Assembly (NCBI GenBank): GCA_024343425.1
Contig: BRLC01000013.1
Location: 1 to 64,000, forward strand
Reading direction: 5' to 3'
DNA from: Rhizobiaceae bacterium MnEN-MB40S
GTDB taxonomy: Bacteria > Pseudomonadota > Alphaproteobacteria > Rhizobiales > Rhizobiaceae
Length of the DNA: 64,000 nt
Positions 41,448 to 50,232 of the stretch are shown piece by piece. Made by a program: the position numbers and the translations under genes. Within the stretch, counting starts at the first letter, position 1. Every line of letters begins with the position of its first letter. The notes under the pieces were generated by a model, which saw nothing but the letters and a program-made list of their open reading frames with translations, ran no database searches and was not told where the DNA came from.

Positions 41448-42152
41448 CTATCCGCCAAGAAAGCTCTTGGCGACTTCGGGGTTCTCGAGGAGATTTCTGC
41501 CCGTGTCGGTGAATGAGTTGGCGCCGTTGGCGAGCACGAATCCCTTGTGCGCGATGGCAAGCGCCTGTTTTGCGTTCTGTTCGACCATGGCGACCGTGAC
41601 GCCGGTCTTGTTGATGGCGATCACCCGATCGAAGATCTGCGACATGAACATCGGCGAAAGGCCGGCGGTCGGTTCGTCGAGCAGGATCAGCTTCGGCTCG
41701 ATCATCAGCGCGCGGCCGAAGGCGACCATCTGCCGCTGGCCGCCGGAGAGTTCGCCGGCCGGCTGACGGCGCTTTTCCTTCAGCGGCGGGAAAATTTCGT
41801 AGACGTGATCCATCACCCGGCTGAAGTCGTCGCGCCTGATATAGGCGCCCATCTCCAGGTTCTCGTGCACCGTCAACGTGTGGAAGACGTTGTTTTCCTG
41901 CGGAACGAAGGCGATGCGATGAGAGGCGAGCTCTTCGGAGCGAATGCCCGTAATGTCCTCGCCGTCGAACTCGATCGAGCCTTCGGTGATGTTCAGCATG
42001 CCGAAGATGGCCTTGAGCGTCGTCGACTTGCCCGCGCCGTTGGGGCCGACGATGACGCCGATCTCGCCTTCTTCCAGCGTCATGTCGACGCCTTTGAGGA
42101 TCGACATCTGTCCATAGCCGGCGTGCAGGTTGGAAATCTTCAGAAGGCTCAT
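41448..42152 (-). CDS. livF: ABC transporter ATP-binding protein LivF
   Basis: A 234-residue ATPase: Walker A VGPNGAGKST, signature LSGGQRQM, Walker B LILLDEPTAGLSP, and the LivF-type N-terminus LKISNLHAGYGQMSILKGVDM. Cytoplasmic partner of LivHM. It overlaps the livG stop by four bases. Confidence 0.92.
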   Translation of the reverse strand: MSLLKISNLHAGYGQMSILKGVDMTLEEGEIGVIVGPNGAGKSTTLKAIFGMLNITEGSIEFDGEDITGIRSEELASHRIAFVPQENNVFHTLTVHENLEMGAYIRRDDFSRVMDHVYEIFPPLKEKRRQPAGELSGGQRQMVAFGRALMIEPKLILLDEPTAGLSPMFMSQIFDRVIAINKTGVTVAMVEQNAKQALAIAHKGFVLANGANSFTDTGRNLLENPEVAKSFLGG

Positions 42153-42964
42153 GACGCGGCGCCTGCTGCGTGGTCGGCGCTGGTGGTGGCGTTGCCGGTG
42201 GGCGAGCCGCCGAAATAGGCCTCGATCACCGCCTCGTCGCGCTGGATGTCGGCGATATGACCCTGGGTCATAACAGTGCCGGAGGCCATGACGATGACCG
42301 GGTCGCAGAGCCGCGCGATCATGTCCATGTCGTGCTCGATGACGAAGAAGGTGTAGCCGAACTCCCGGTTGAGGCGCTCGATATTGTCCACCAGGTCGTT
42401 GAGCAGCGTCCGGTTGACGCCGGCGGCGATCTCGTCGAGGAGGACGACCTTGGCGTCGACCATCATGGTGCGCCCAAGCTCCAGCAACTTCTTCTGGCCG
42501 CCAGACAGGTTGCCGGCAAGCTCGTTCTTCACGTGGCCGATCTTGAGGAAGTCGAGCACGTCCTCGGCCTTCCGGCGCACCTCTGATTCACGCCGGCCGA
42601 CGGCGCCCGGCCGGAACCAGGCCGAGGCGAGATGTTCGCCCGGCTGATGCTGGGGCACCATCATCAGGTTCTCCGTCACCGTCATGTGCGAAAACTCGTG
42701 CGCGATCTGGAAGGTTCTGAGCAGGCCGCGGCCGAACAGCGCGTGCGCCGGCAGGCCGGTCACGTCTTCGCCGTCGAGCAGGATCTGGCCCGACGTCGGG
42801 GAAAAGGCGCCTGCGACAATGTTGAAGAGCGTGGTCTTGCCCGCGCCGTTCGGGCCGATCAGCCCGGTGATGGAGCCTTTTTCAACCTGGAGGCTGCAAT
42901 CGTCGACTGCGTAAAAACCACCGAAACGTTTGGTGACGTTTCTGACATCGATGATGTTCGTCAT
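42149..42964 (-). CDS. livG: ABC transporter ATP-binding protein LivG
   Basis: A 271-residue ATPase: Walker A GPNGAGKTT, signature LSGGQKKLLELGR, Walker B VVLLDEIAAGVNRT, and the C-terminal VIEAYFGG seen in LivG. Its Walker B is followed by IAAGVN in place of the usual PxxGLN, a mild departure. It is first in the four-gene livGFHM operon. No binding-protein gene is adjacent. Confidence 0.9.
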   Translation of the reverse strand: MTNIIDVRNVTKRFGGFYAVDDCSLQVEKGSITGLIGPNGAGKTTLFNIVAGAFSPTSGQILLDGEDVTGLPAHALFGRGLLRTFQIAHEFSHMTVTENLMMVPQHQPGEHLASAWFRPGAVGRRESEVRRKAEDVLDFLKIGHVKNELAGNLSGGQKKLLELGRTMMVDAKVVLLDEIAAGVNRTLLNDLVDNIERLNREFGYTFFVIEHDMDMIARLCDPVIVMASGTVMTQGHIADIQRDEAVIEAYFGGSPTGNATTSADHAAGAAS

Positions 42965-43427
42965 GCTTCCCCGGTATTCTTTTTGGTCTCGTCGGACCGG
43001 TTTTTTGTCCCATTAACACCGCCGAAGGCGGATGGGAAGTGGCGCGGCTTGGGCTAAAATACAATCAGTGCACAAATTTGTCGCAAATAGGAATATTCTG
43101 TTCTTGTTTGCGGGTTGATCTCGCCGCAAAAATGAACATGCTATATCGCCATGATAATAAACGCCACAAAGGCGAATAATGGGGAATGCATGATACCGCC
43201 AACAGTCCGGCCGCCGAAAAACGGTGCGCGCCGGAAGCGCGAATTCTGCACTATGCACTTCCGGGCCCGCTCCCGGTCGCATGAAACTTCCACCGCTACA
43301 TACGGGCGCGTCGCCGAAATTCCGGCGCGGGCCGAAACAAAATTAAACGTGGGTTCGGTTCGGGAGCCGGCGCGGCGGTTTGCTGCGTTTTTCCTGGGAG
43401 CGGACATATCTTCGAGGGGACTGATGC
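42965..43427. other. Intergenic region between livG and the polyamine-type operon
   Basis: A 463-base gap between divergent operons with no convincing gene. A short hairpin, CCGCC GAA GGCGG (43018-43030), lies near the livG side. Both promoters must be here. No long repeat or recognised RNA element was found. Confidence 0.45.
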
Positions 43428-44522
43428 ATGGCAGGTGAAAGAGGCGCGAGCGTACGCTTTGATCAGGTGCAAAAGAGCTATGATGGCGTTTCGCTTGTCG
43501 TGAAAGACCTGAATCTGGACATCAAGGCAGGCGAATTTCTGACCATGCTCGGACCGTCCGGCTCCGGCAAGACGACCTGTCTGATGATGCTGGCCGGTTT
43601 CGAGCCAGCCAGCCACGGCGAAATCTACCTCAACGACAAGCCGATCAACAACGTGCCGCCGCACAAACGCGGCGTCGGCATGGTGTTCCAGAACTACGCG
43701 CTGTTTCCGCACATGACGGTTGCGGAAAACCTGGCCTTTCCGCTTCAGGTGCGCAGCATGAGCCGCGCCGAGCAGGAGGAAAAGGTCAGGCGCGCCCTTG
43801 AAATGGTTGAACTGCCGCAATTCGGTTCGCGCCGGCCGGCTCAGCTTTCCGGCGGCCAGCAGCAGCGCGTCGCCGTCGCCCGCGCCCTGGTGTTCGAGCC
43901 GGATCTGGTGCTCATGGACGAGCCGCTGGGCGCGCTCGACAAGCAGCTGCGTGAGCAAATGCAATATGAAATCAAGCACATCCACGAAAGCCTCGGCGTG
44001 ACAGTCGTCTACGTGACGCACGACCAGACCGAGGCGCTGACCATGTCGGACCGCGTCGCCGTGTTCAATGACGGCGTGATCCAGCAGCTCTCGGCGCCGG
44101 ATATGCTCTACGAGGAGCCGCAGAACTCCTTCGTCGCCCAGTTCATCGGTGAAAACAACAAGATGAACGGCACCGTCACGGCGATCAACGACAATATCTG
44201 CGACGTCAAACTGGACGACGGAACCGAACTCAAGGCCGAAAGGGTCAATGTCGAGGGCGTCGGACACCGCACGACGCTATCGCTGCGGCCGGAGCGCATC
44301 GAGACGGTTCCGGACGACGGCATGGATAATATCGTGCCTGGCAGGATCGAGGAAATGATCTACCTCGGAGACCATCTGCGCGTCCGGATGAAGGTTGCCG
44401 GCAATGACGAGTTTATCGTCAAGGTTCGCAACCGGTCCGGCGAGCGCAAGCTTTCCGAGGGCCAGGACATCAACATCGGCTGGTATGCGCGTGATTGCAA
44501 AGCGCTCGATCCGGTCGGTTAG
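43428..44522 (+). CDS. potA: Spermidine/putrescine-type ABC transporter ATP-binding protein (PotA-like)
   Basis: A 364-residue ATPase of the PotA/CysA group: Walker [10 protein letters not shown], signature LSGGQQQR, Walker [13 protein letters not shown], switch [11 protein letters not shown], and a C-terminal TOBE domain (residues about 240-360). It energises uptake by the permeases encoded downstream. First of a four-gene operon (ATPase, receptor, two permeases). Polyamine specificity is inferred from the family. Confidence 0.88.
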   Translation: MAGERGASVRFDQVQKSYDGVSLVVKDLNLDIKAGEFLTMLGPSGSGKTTCLMMLAGFEPASHGEIYLNDKPINNVPPHKRGVGMVFQNYALFPHMTVAENLAFPLQVRSMSRAEQEEKVRRALEMVELPQFGSRRPAQLSGGQQQRVAVARALVFEPDLVLMDEPLGALDKQLREQMQYEIKHIHESLGVTVVYVTHDQTEALTMSDRVAVFNDGVIQQLSAPDMLYEEPQNSFVAQFIGENNKMNGTVTAINDNICDVKLDDGTELKAERVNVEGVGHRTTLSLRPERIETVPDDGMDNIVPGRIEEMIYLGDHLRVRMKVAGNDEFIVKVRNRSGERKLSEGQDINIGWYARDCKALDPVG

Positions 44523-44624
44523 GCCATTTGCATGGCCACAAGTTGGGTATTGGGACAAAATCAATGCCCGAATATGCGTCCGGATCACCCATAGGCCCGG
44601 ACCAATCCAAAAAGGGAGCATGAA

Positions 44625-45719
44625 ATGAAACTCAAATCTCTTCTGATCGCCGCAACGGCGCTCACTGTGAGCGTTCCTGCGGCATTTGCAGAGGATATGA
44701 CGATCGTATCCTGGGGCGGCGCATATTCCGCTTCCCAGAACAACGCCTATCACAAGCCTTACATGGCGATGAATCCGGATGTGAACATCATCAACGACGA
44801 ATCGTCTAACGAGGCGGTCGCCAAACTGCGCGCCATGAATGAAGCCGGCAATGTGACCTGGGACGTTGTTGACGTCGTCGCATCCGACGCCATCCGTCTC
44901 TGCGACGAAGGCCTGGCTGTCGAGATCGACCCGGACAAGGATCTGGCTCCGGCTCCGGACGGCACGCCTGCTTCCGAAGACTTCGGCGACCTTCTGGTTT
45001 CCGAGTGCTTCATTCCGCAGATCGTCTATTCGACGACCTTCGGCTACCGCACGGACAAGGTTGGCGACGAGCCGCCGACGGATATTTGCGCGGTTTTCGA
45101 CACGGAGAAGTATCCGGGCAAGCGTTCGCTTGAAAAGCGTCCGATCAACAACGTCGAATGGGCTCTGCTCTGCGACGGCGTTGCGAAGGAAGATATCTAT
45201 GACGTGCTGTCCACGCCGGAAGGCGTCGACCGGGCTCTGGCCAAGCTCGACACCATCAAGGACGATGTCATCTGGTGGTCGGCCGGCGCCGAAACGCCGC
45301 AGCTTCTGGCCGACGGCGAAGTCGTCATGGGTTCGACCTACAACGGTCGTCTGTTCTCGGTCATCGAGGAGCAGGATCAGCCGGTCGCCATGCTCTGGGA
45401 CGCACAGGTGTTCGACCTGGACGGCTGGATCATTCCCGCCGGCCTGCCTGAAGATCGCCTGAAGCGCGCCATGGACTACATCTACTTCGCAACCGACACG
45501 CAGCGCCTTGCCGACCAGGCCAAGTACATCTCGTACGGTCCGGCCCGCAAGTCTTCCGCTCCGCTCGTCGGCAAGCACGCCGATCTCGGTATCGAAATGG
45601 CTCCGCATATGCCGACCGATCCGAATAACGCGAAGAACACCTTCCTCTATAACTACGAATGGTGGGCTGACAATCGCGACGATCTGGATGCGAAGTTCCA
45701 GGCCTGGTTGACCCAGTAG
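44625..45719 (+). CDS. potD: ABC transporter substrate-binding protein, spermidine/putrescine (PotD/PotF) type
   Basis: A 364-residue periplasmic receptor with a signal peptide (cleaved after about PAAFA) and the family 1 extracellular binding fold: MTIVSWGGAYSASQNNAYHKPY, WDVVDVVASDAIRLCDEG, and VVMGSTYNGRLFSVIEEQ. The ligand-facing acidic residues cannot be checked by eye; spermidine, putrescine or a related amine is likely. A strong hairpin follows, separating it from the permease genes. Confidence 0.85.
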   Translation: MKLKSLLIAATALTVSVPAAFAEDMTIVSWGGAYSASQNNAYHKPYMAMNPDVNIINDESSNEAVAKLRAMNEAGNVTWDVVDVVASDAIRLCDEGLAVEIDPDKDLAPAPDGTPASEDFGDLLVSECFIPQIVYSTTFGYRTDKVGDEPPTDICAVFDTEKYPGKRSLEKRPINNVEWALLCDGVAKEDIYDVLSTPEGVDRALAKLDTIKDDVIWWSAGAETPQLLADGEVVMGSTYNGRLFSVIEEQDQPVAMLWDAQVFDLDGWIIPAGLPEDRLKRAMDYIYFATDTQRLADQAKYISYGPARKSSAPLVGKHADLGIEMAPHMPTDPNNAKNTFLYNYEWWADNRDDLDAKFQAWLTQ

Positions 45720-45730
45720 ACTGACTTATG

Positions 45731-45754
45731 GAGGACGGGGTCTTCCCCGTCCTC
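45731..45754 (+). terminator. Intercistronic hairpin after the receptor gene
   Basis: GAGGACGGGG and CCCCGTCCTC form a perfect 10-bp stem with a TCTT loop, 11 bases after the potD stop. No T-run follows, so it is probably an mRNA-stabilising or partial-termination element that keeps receptor levels above permease levels. Confidence 0.7.
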
Positions 45755-45790
45755 TCCCCTATCGGAATTTAAGAGATTTCAGGCGGAACG

Positions 45791-47059
45791 ATGACGGATA
45801 CGGCAGAGACAAGCCCAGTGCTGACGACCCGGGACGGGGTCCCGCTCAAGGTCAGTATAGCGCGCGCCACGCGCCGCCAGAAATTGCGCGCCTTCCTGCT
45901 TGTCACGCCGCTTTTGTTATTCATTCTCATTACCTTCACCGCGCCGATCGCCGATATGCTTTATCGGTCTGTGGAAAACGACATCGTGTCCGAAACGCTG
46001 CCCGAGACCGTGGTGGCGCTGGAAGTCTGGGACGAGGGCTCCGGTGAAATTCCCAACGAGGACGTGTTCGCCGCGCTGGCGCGGGACCTCAAGATCGCCG
46101 CTGAAGAAAAGACCCATACGCGTCTCGGATCGCGCCTCAACTACGAAAACCCGGGCATGTCCAGCCTGTTTCGTAAAACCGGCCGGCGCGTCAAGCGCAT
46201 GGACGAAGGCAACTACACCGAACAGTTCATCGATATTGACGAGGACTGGGGCACGCCCAAAACCTGGCAGGTGATCAAGCAGTTCAGTTCACCGGTAACG
46301 GCCGGGTATTTTCTCGCAGCCGTCGACGCCGAGCGCACGCCGGAAGACGGACTTGGGTTCAAGGAATCCGATGAACGCATCTATCTTTTCCTGTTCTGGC
46401 GGACCATGCTTTTGTCCGTGACCATCACGGTGATGTGCATTCTGCTCGGCTATCCGATCGCCTTCCTCTTGTCCAATCTGCCGATGCGAACGTCGAACCT
46501 GTTGATGATCCTGGTGCTGCTGCCGTTCTGGACGTCGCTTCTCGTGCGCACGTCGGCCTGGAAGGTGCTTCTTCAGCAGCAAGGCGTGATCAACGACACA
46601 CTGGTGTGGGTCGGTCTCGTCGCCGACGATTCACGATTGCAGCTGATCAACAACCAGACCGGCACGGTGATTGCGATGACGCATATCCTGTTGCCCTTCA
46701 TGATATTGCCGCTGTTTTCGGTGATGAAAACGATTTCGCCGACCTATATGCGGGCCGCCAAAAGCATGGGCGCTTCCGACTGGTACGCCTTTTGGCGGGT
46801 CTATTTCCCGCAGACGGTGCCGGGCATCGGCGCCGGCAGTATTCTCGTGTTCATCCTCTCGATCGGTTACTACATCACGCCGGAACTGGTCGGCGGCACG
46901 TCAGGCATCTTCATCTCGAACCGGATCGCATACCACATATCGTCTTCGCTCAATTGGGGACTGGCTGCAGCGCTTGGCGTGATCCTGCTGACAGTGGTTC
47001 TGGTTCTCTACTGGCTGTACGACCGGATCGTCGGCATCGACAACGTCAAACTGGGATAG
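45791..47059 (+). CDS. potB: Spermidine/putrescine-type ABC permease (PotB-like) with periplasmic insert
   Basis: A 422-residue permease. After the first helix (LRAFLLVTPLLLFILITFTAPIADML) comes a hydrophilic stretch of roughly 140 residues before the remaining five helices. The EAA loop is YMRAAKSMGASDWYAFWRVYFPQT. E. coli PotB is about 275-285 residues and lacks such an insert, which should face the periplasm and could contact the receptor. It starts 71 bases after the receptor stop. Confidence 0.87.
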   Translation: MTDTAETSPVLTTRDGVPLKVSIARATRRQKLRAFLLVTPLLLFILITFTAPIADMLYRSVENDIVSETLPETVVALEVWDEGSGEIPNEDVFAALARDLKIAAEEKTHTRLGSRLNYENPGMSSLFRKTGRRVKRMDEGNYTEQFIDIDEDWGTPKTWQVIKQFSSPVTAGYFLAAVDAERTPEDGLGFKESDERIYLFLFWRTMLLSVTITVMCILLGYPIAFLLSNLPMRTSNLLMILVLLPFWTSLLVRTSAWKVLLQQQGVINDTLVWVGLVADDSRLQLINNQTGTVIAMTHILLPFMILPLFSVMKTISPTYMRAAKSMGASDWYAFWRVYFPQTVPGIGAGSILVFILSIGYYITPELVGGTSGIFISNRIAYHISSSLNWGLAAALGVILLTVVLVLYWLYDRIVGIDNVKLG

Positions 47060-47062
47060 ATC

Positions 47063-47920
47063 ATGGCTTCCGCACTTCCGCCCTATGCTTCCGCCGGACA
47101 ACGCGCCTGGTTCTACTCGTTCCGGGTCATTTGCGGGCTGATCTTCTTCTTTCTGATCTTCCCGGTCCTGATCATCATTCCGCTGTCCTTCAACGCGGAA
47201 GATTTCTTCACCTTCACGCCGAAAATGCTGGCGCTGGATCCCGAAGGCTATTCGCTCAAGCACTATCGCGACTTTTTCACCAATCCGGACTGGCAATCCG
47301 CGATGTGGAACTCGTTTTCGATCGCTCCGGTCGCGACTCTCTTCGCCACCGCATTCGGCACGCTTGCCGCCATCGGCCTGTCACAATCCAACATGCCTTT
47401 CCGCTCGGCCGTCATGGCGTTGCTGATCTCGCCGATGATCGTGCCGCTGATCATTTCGGCCGCCGGGATGTATTTCTTCTATTCCCGCATCGGCTTGCAG
47501 GGGACCTATATGGGGGTTGTCCTGGCCCATGCGGCTCTCGGCACACCTTTCGTTATCATTACGGTGACGGCGACGCTCGTCGGATTCGACCAGAGCCTCG
47601 TGCGGGCCGCCGCCAATCTCGGCGCCGATCCGGTGACCACCTTCTTCAAGGTGCAGATGCCGCTGATCCTGCCGGGCGTCGTCTCCGGCGCGCTGTTCGC
47701 CTTCATCACCTCCTTTGACGAGGTGGTGGTCGTTCTGTTCCTCGGATCGGCGGCGCAAAAGACGCTGCCATGGCAGATGTTCACCGGACTTAGAGAGCAG
47801 ATATCGCCGACTATCCTCGCCGTCGCAACTCTGCTGGTGGCGATATCCATTGCGCTGCTTACGACGCTCGAACTGCTGCGGCGCCGCTCCGAACGTCTGC
47901 GTGGCATGACGCCGGGCTAA
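47063..47920 (+). CDS. potC: Spermidine/putrescine-type ABC permease (PotC-like)
   Basis: A 285-residue permease with six helices and the EAA loop LVRAAANLGADPVTTFFKVQMPLI. It forms the channel with the preceding permease. It starts three bases after its stop. Its own stop overlaps the stop of the convergent mnmD gene inside a hairpin loop. Confidence 0.88.
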   Translation: MASALPPYASAGQRAWFYSFRVICGLIFFFLIFPVLIIIPLSFNAEDFFTFTPKMLALDPEGYSLKHYRDFFTNPDWQSAMWNSFSIAPVATLFATAFGTLAAIGLSQSNMPFRSAVMALLISPMIVPLIISAAGMYFFYSRIGLQGTYMGVVLAHAALGTPFVIITVTATLVGFDQSLVRAAANLGADPVTTFFKVQMPLILPGVVSGALFAFITSFDEVVVVLFLGSAAQKTLPWQMFTGLREQISPTILAVATLLVAISIALLTTLELLRRRSERLRGMTPG

Positions 47921-47927
47921 TCCCGGC
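47911..47927. terminator. Possible bidirectional hairpin at overlapping convergent stops
   Basis: GCCGGG CTAAT CCCGGC: the five-base loop holds most of the stop codons of potC (plus) and mnmD (minus). There is no T-run on either side, so termination strength is uncertain. Confidence 0.4.
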
Positions 47928-48633
47928 GGACGCCGACGCTCATGTCGCGTTTTCCGGCAAAGCCGGGTTGCTTCAATACCTCAAAACCGGCCGCCGCAAG
48001 ATTGCGGCGGACCCAGCCCGCCGCGGAATAGGTTGCGAAGCCGCCGCCGGGAACCGTGTGATCGAAAACCGCCTGCATCAATGCCGGCGACCACATGTCG
48101 GGATTGCGCGACGGGGCGAAGCCGTCGAGATACCAAGCGTCCGCTTGTTCCCGCCAGTTGCAAACCCGATCAAGGGCTTCTCCGATATGGACTTCCAGAC
48201 GAACGCCATCGTCGAAATCCTGCGCGAACAGGTTTGGCGCATTGTCCGGCCAGGCTTGAATGAGGGCGTTGGCGAGCGATTCGAGCTGCGGCCAGGGTCC
48301 GAGCGCGCGACGCATTTCTGCGGCGCGCATGGGAAGGGCCTCGAAGCTGACGAAGCGCAGACGCGCCGAGGGATGGCGGTGCTCGCGCCATTGCCGCCAG
48401 GTCTCCAGGAAGTTCAGGCCCGTGCCGAAGCCGAGTTCTGCGATTGTGAATGCGTCGCGCCCGCGCCAGCGATCCGGCAAACCGTTGCCGGCGATGAAGA
48501 CATGCGCGCACTCCGCGCGGCCGTCGCTGCGGGCGTAAAAATGGTCGCCAAAGCGGGTGGAGTAGGGCATATCACCCGCATGCCATTCCAGCCCCCTGTT
48601 GCTTTCGCTATTGCCCACTGATCCGCCTCTCAT
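47917..48633 (-). CDS. mnmD: tRNA 5-methylaminomethyl-2-thiouridine methyltransferase MnmD
   Basis: A 238-residue SAM-dependent methyltransferase matching the N-terminal half of MnmC: SNRGLEWHAGDMPYSTRFGDHFYARSDGRAEC, the SAM motif IAELGFGTGLNFLETW, and AWYLDGFAPSRNPDMWSPALM. It methylates nm5s2U to mnm5s2U at tRNA position 34. E. coli fuses this to an FAD domain; here it stands alone, with an FAD oxidoreductase gene divergent. The ATG at 48633 overlaps the neighbour's ATG; a GTG at 48618 would avoid that. Confidence 0.88.
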   Translation of the reverse strand: MRGGSVGNSESNRGLEWHAGDMPYSTRFGDHFYARSDGRAECAHVFIAGNGLPDRWRGRDAFTIAELGFGTGLNFLETWRQWREHRHPSARLRFVSFEALPMRAAEMRRALGPWPQLESLANALIQAWPDNAPNLFAQDFDDGVRLEVHIGEALDRVCNWREQADAWYLDGFAPSRNPDMWSPALMQAVFDHTVPGGGFATYSAAGWVRRNLAAAGFEVLKQPGFAGKRDMSVGVRRD

Positions 48634-49792
48634 GACTGCGCCCCGCACCTATAGTCCCCGAACTGCCGACTTGTCATGTGACCTGCTGGTCGTCGGCGGC
48701 GGGGTTTTCGGTCTTTGGATCGCGCGCCACGCCGCTTTGAGGGGGCTCGATACGATCCTGATCGAGAAGGATCGCGTCGGTTCGGGCGCCAGCGGCGGGC
48801 TGCTCGGCGCGCTCATTCCGCATCTGCCGGAACGCTGGGACGCCAAGAAAAAATTCCAGTTTGAAGCCCTTACGTCGCTTCCCGACCTCGTGCGCGCCAT
48901 CGAGGAGGAAACAGGGCTCGACTGCGGCTATCGCCGCTGCGGCCGCCTGATGCCGCTATGGAAGGAAAGTTTCGCCGACATCGCCGTAAAACAGACCGCT
49001 GCGGCGCGTCAGAACTGGAGCACACCGGAAACCGGCTTTGCCTGGGACATCGTCGAGCGGCCGCCTCTCGACGGCTGGCCGGCGGCGGACGCCATGCCGC
49101 TCGGGCTTGTCGTCGACACGCTTGCGGCGCGCATTGATCCGCGATCCTATCTGGCGGCGCTGCGCAGGAGCATCGAGAGCCGCGTCCGGATTATCGAGAG
49201 TGAGGCCTTTGAAGCCTGCGCTGACGGTGTGGTCGAGACGTCGGGCGGCAAACGGATCATGGCGGGTCGGACAGTGCTGTCGGCGGGATACGAGACTTTC
49301 CCGATTCTCGGCCAATTGCTGGGCGGCGAGGCTGCTTCCTACGGCCGTCCGGTCAAGGGGCAGGCGGCGTTGCTCGCGGCGGAGCTTGACGACGATCTCC
49401 CGCTGGTTTTCCACGACGGAACCTATGTCATCGTGCATGACGGCGGGCGGGTGGCGGTCGGCAGCACCAGCGAGCAGCGGTTCGACGCGCCATTTTCGAC
49501 GGATGCAGCGCTGGACACAGTGCTCGACAAGGCGCGGCGGCTTTGTCCGGCGATCGCCGGCGCGCCGGTGATCGAACGCTGGGCGGGCCTGCGCCCGCGC
49601 GCCGTCGGCCGCAATCCGATGATCGGCGCGCTCCCGGACCATCCCGACGTCATCGTGGCGACGGGCGGTTTCAAGATCACCTTCGGCATTGCCCACAAGA
49701 TGGCCGAATGCGTGATCGATCTTGCGACGGGCGGGACGCCCGACCTGCCGGAGAGTTTCCGGTTTGCCGCACATCTGAAAGATCGGAAGTAA
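48632..49792 (+). CDS. FAD-dependent oxidoreductase, candidate split MnmC oxidase partner
   Basis: A 386-residue DAO-family flavoprotein: LLVVGGGVFGLWIARHAALRG near residue 18, GSGASGGLLGALIPHLPERW, and IVATGGFKITFGIAHKMAE at the C-terminal FAD site. Its start overlaps that of mnmD on the other strand. E. coli MnmC carries both functions in one chain: the FAD half removes the carboxymethyl group from cmnm5s2U. This gene may be that half, but family membership alone also allows a glycine or amino acid oxidase. Confidence 0.8.
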   Translation: MTAPRTYSPRTADLSCDLLVVGGGVFGLWIARHAALRGLDTILIEKDRVGSGASGGLLGALIPHLPERWDAKKKFQFEALTSLPDLVRAIEEETGLDCGYRRCGRLMPLWKESFADIAVKQTAAARQNWSTPETGFAWDIVERPPLDGWPAADAMPLGLVVDTLAARIDPRSYLAALRRSIESRVRIIESEAFEACADGVVETSGGKRIMAGRTVLSAGYETFPILGQLLGGEAASYGRPVKGQAALLAAELDDDLPLVFHDGTYVIVHDGGRVAVGSTSEQRFDAPFSTDAALDTVLDKARRLCPAIAGAPVIERWAGLRPRAVGRNPMIGALPDHPDVIVATGGFKITFGIAHKMAECVIDLATGGTPDLPESFRFAAHLKDRK

Positions 49793-49795
49793 GGA

Positions 49796-50110
49796 TCAGG
49801 CAGCTCTCGGTTTGATTGTGTCCAGATCGGCTTCGATTTCCCGGCGTCGCTCCATGAGTTCGTAATCCGCCTGCAGACCGAGGAAGAAACCTTCCGACAT
49901 GCCGAAATAGCGCGCGAGACGAAGATCGGTATCGGCGGTGACGGCGCGCTTGCCAAGGACGATCTCATTGATCCTGCGCGGCGGAACATGAAGGGCGCGC
50001 GCGATTGCGTTCTGACTGAGGCCAAGTGGCTTCAGGAACTCCTCCAGCAGGATCTCGCCGGGGTGTGAGTTCGGCAGAAACTCAGTCGTAGTAGTCGACG
50101 ATTTCGACAC
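49796..50110 (-). CDS. higA: HigA family antitoxin, orphan
   Basis: A 104-residue HTH protein: FLPNSHPGEILLEEFLKPLGLSQNAIARALHVPPRRINEIVLGKRAVTADTDLRLARYFGMSEGFF is the full HigA core. It has a GTG start at 50110 with GGAGG nine bases upstream. It overlaps the tail of a collapsed HigB gene that lies upstream in the normal toxin-antitoxin order. It is likely to survive as a DNA-binding regulator. Confidence 0.88.
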   Translation of the reverse strand: MSKSSTTTTEFLPNSHPGEILLEEFLKPLGLSQNAIARALHVPPRRINEIVLGKRAVTADTDLRLARYFGMSEGFFLGLQADYELMERRREIEADLDTIKPRAA

Positions 50111-50171
50111 TTGTTGGTCCTCCGTCCTGCCTCGATCAATCCGTTTCAGGATCGGTGAAATTCCGGGTCAT
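50082..50171 (-). pseudogene. higB: Decayed HigB toxin with internal deletion
   Basis: Reading on the minus strand from 50171, the frame gives MTRNFTDPETD and then a stop (50136-50138), as expected for a HigB N-terminus. In the same frame, 54 bases on, it ends SVEIVDYYD and stop (50082-50084), the usual HigB C-terminus (VEIVDYH-like). A HigB toxin is about 90 residues; roughly 60 central codons are missing and an in-frame stop is present. The toxin is dead while the antitoxin is intact. Confidence 0.65.
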
Positions 50172-50232
50172 GGAGCAGCATAATGCCATCCGATATACGA
50201 GCAATGCGGGAAATCGAGGCATGATGCAAGCG

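Noticed and set aside
43141..43407. Small minus-strand gene between livG and the potA-like gene
   Set aside because: Translation has no domain, no good ribosome site and mixed composition; treated as intergenic.
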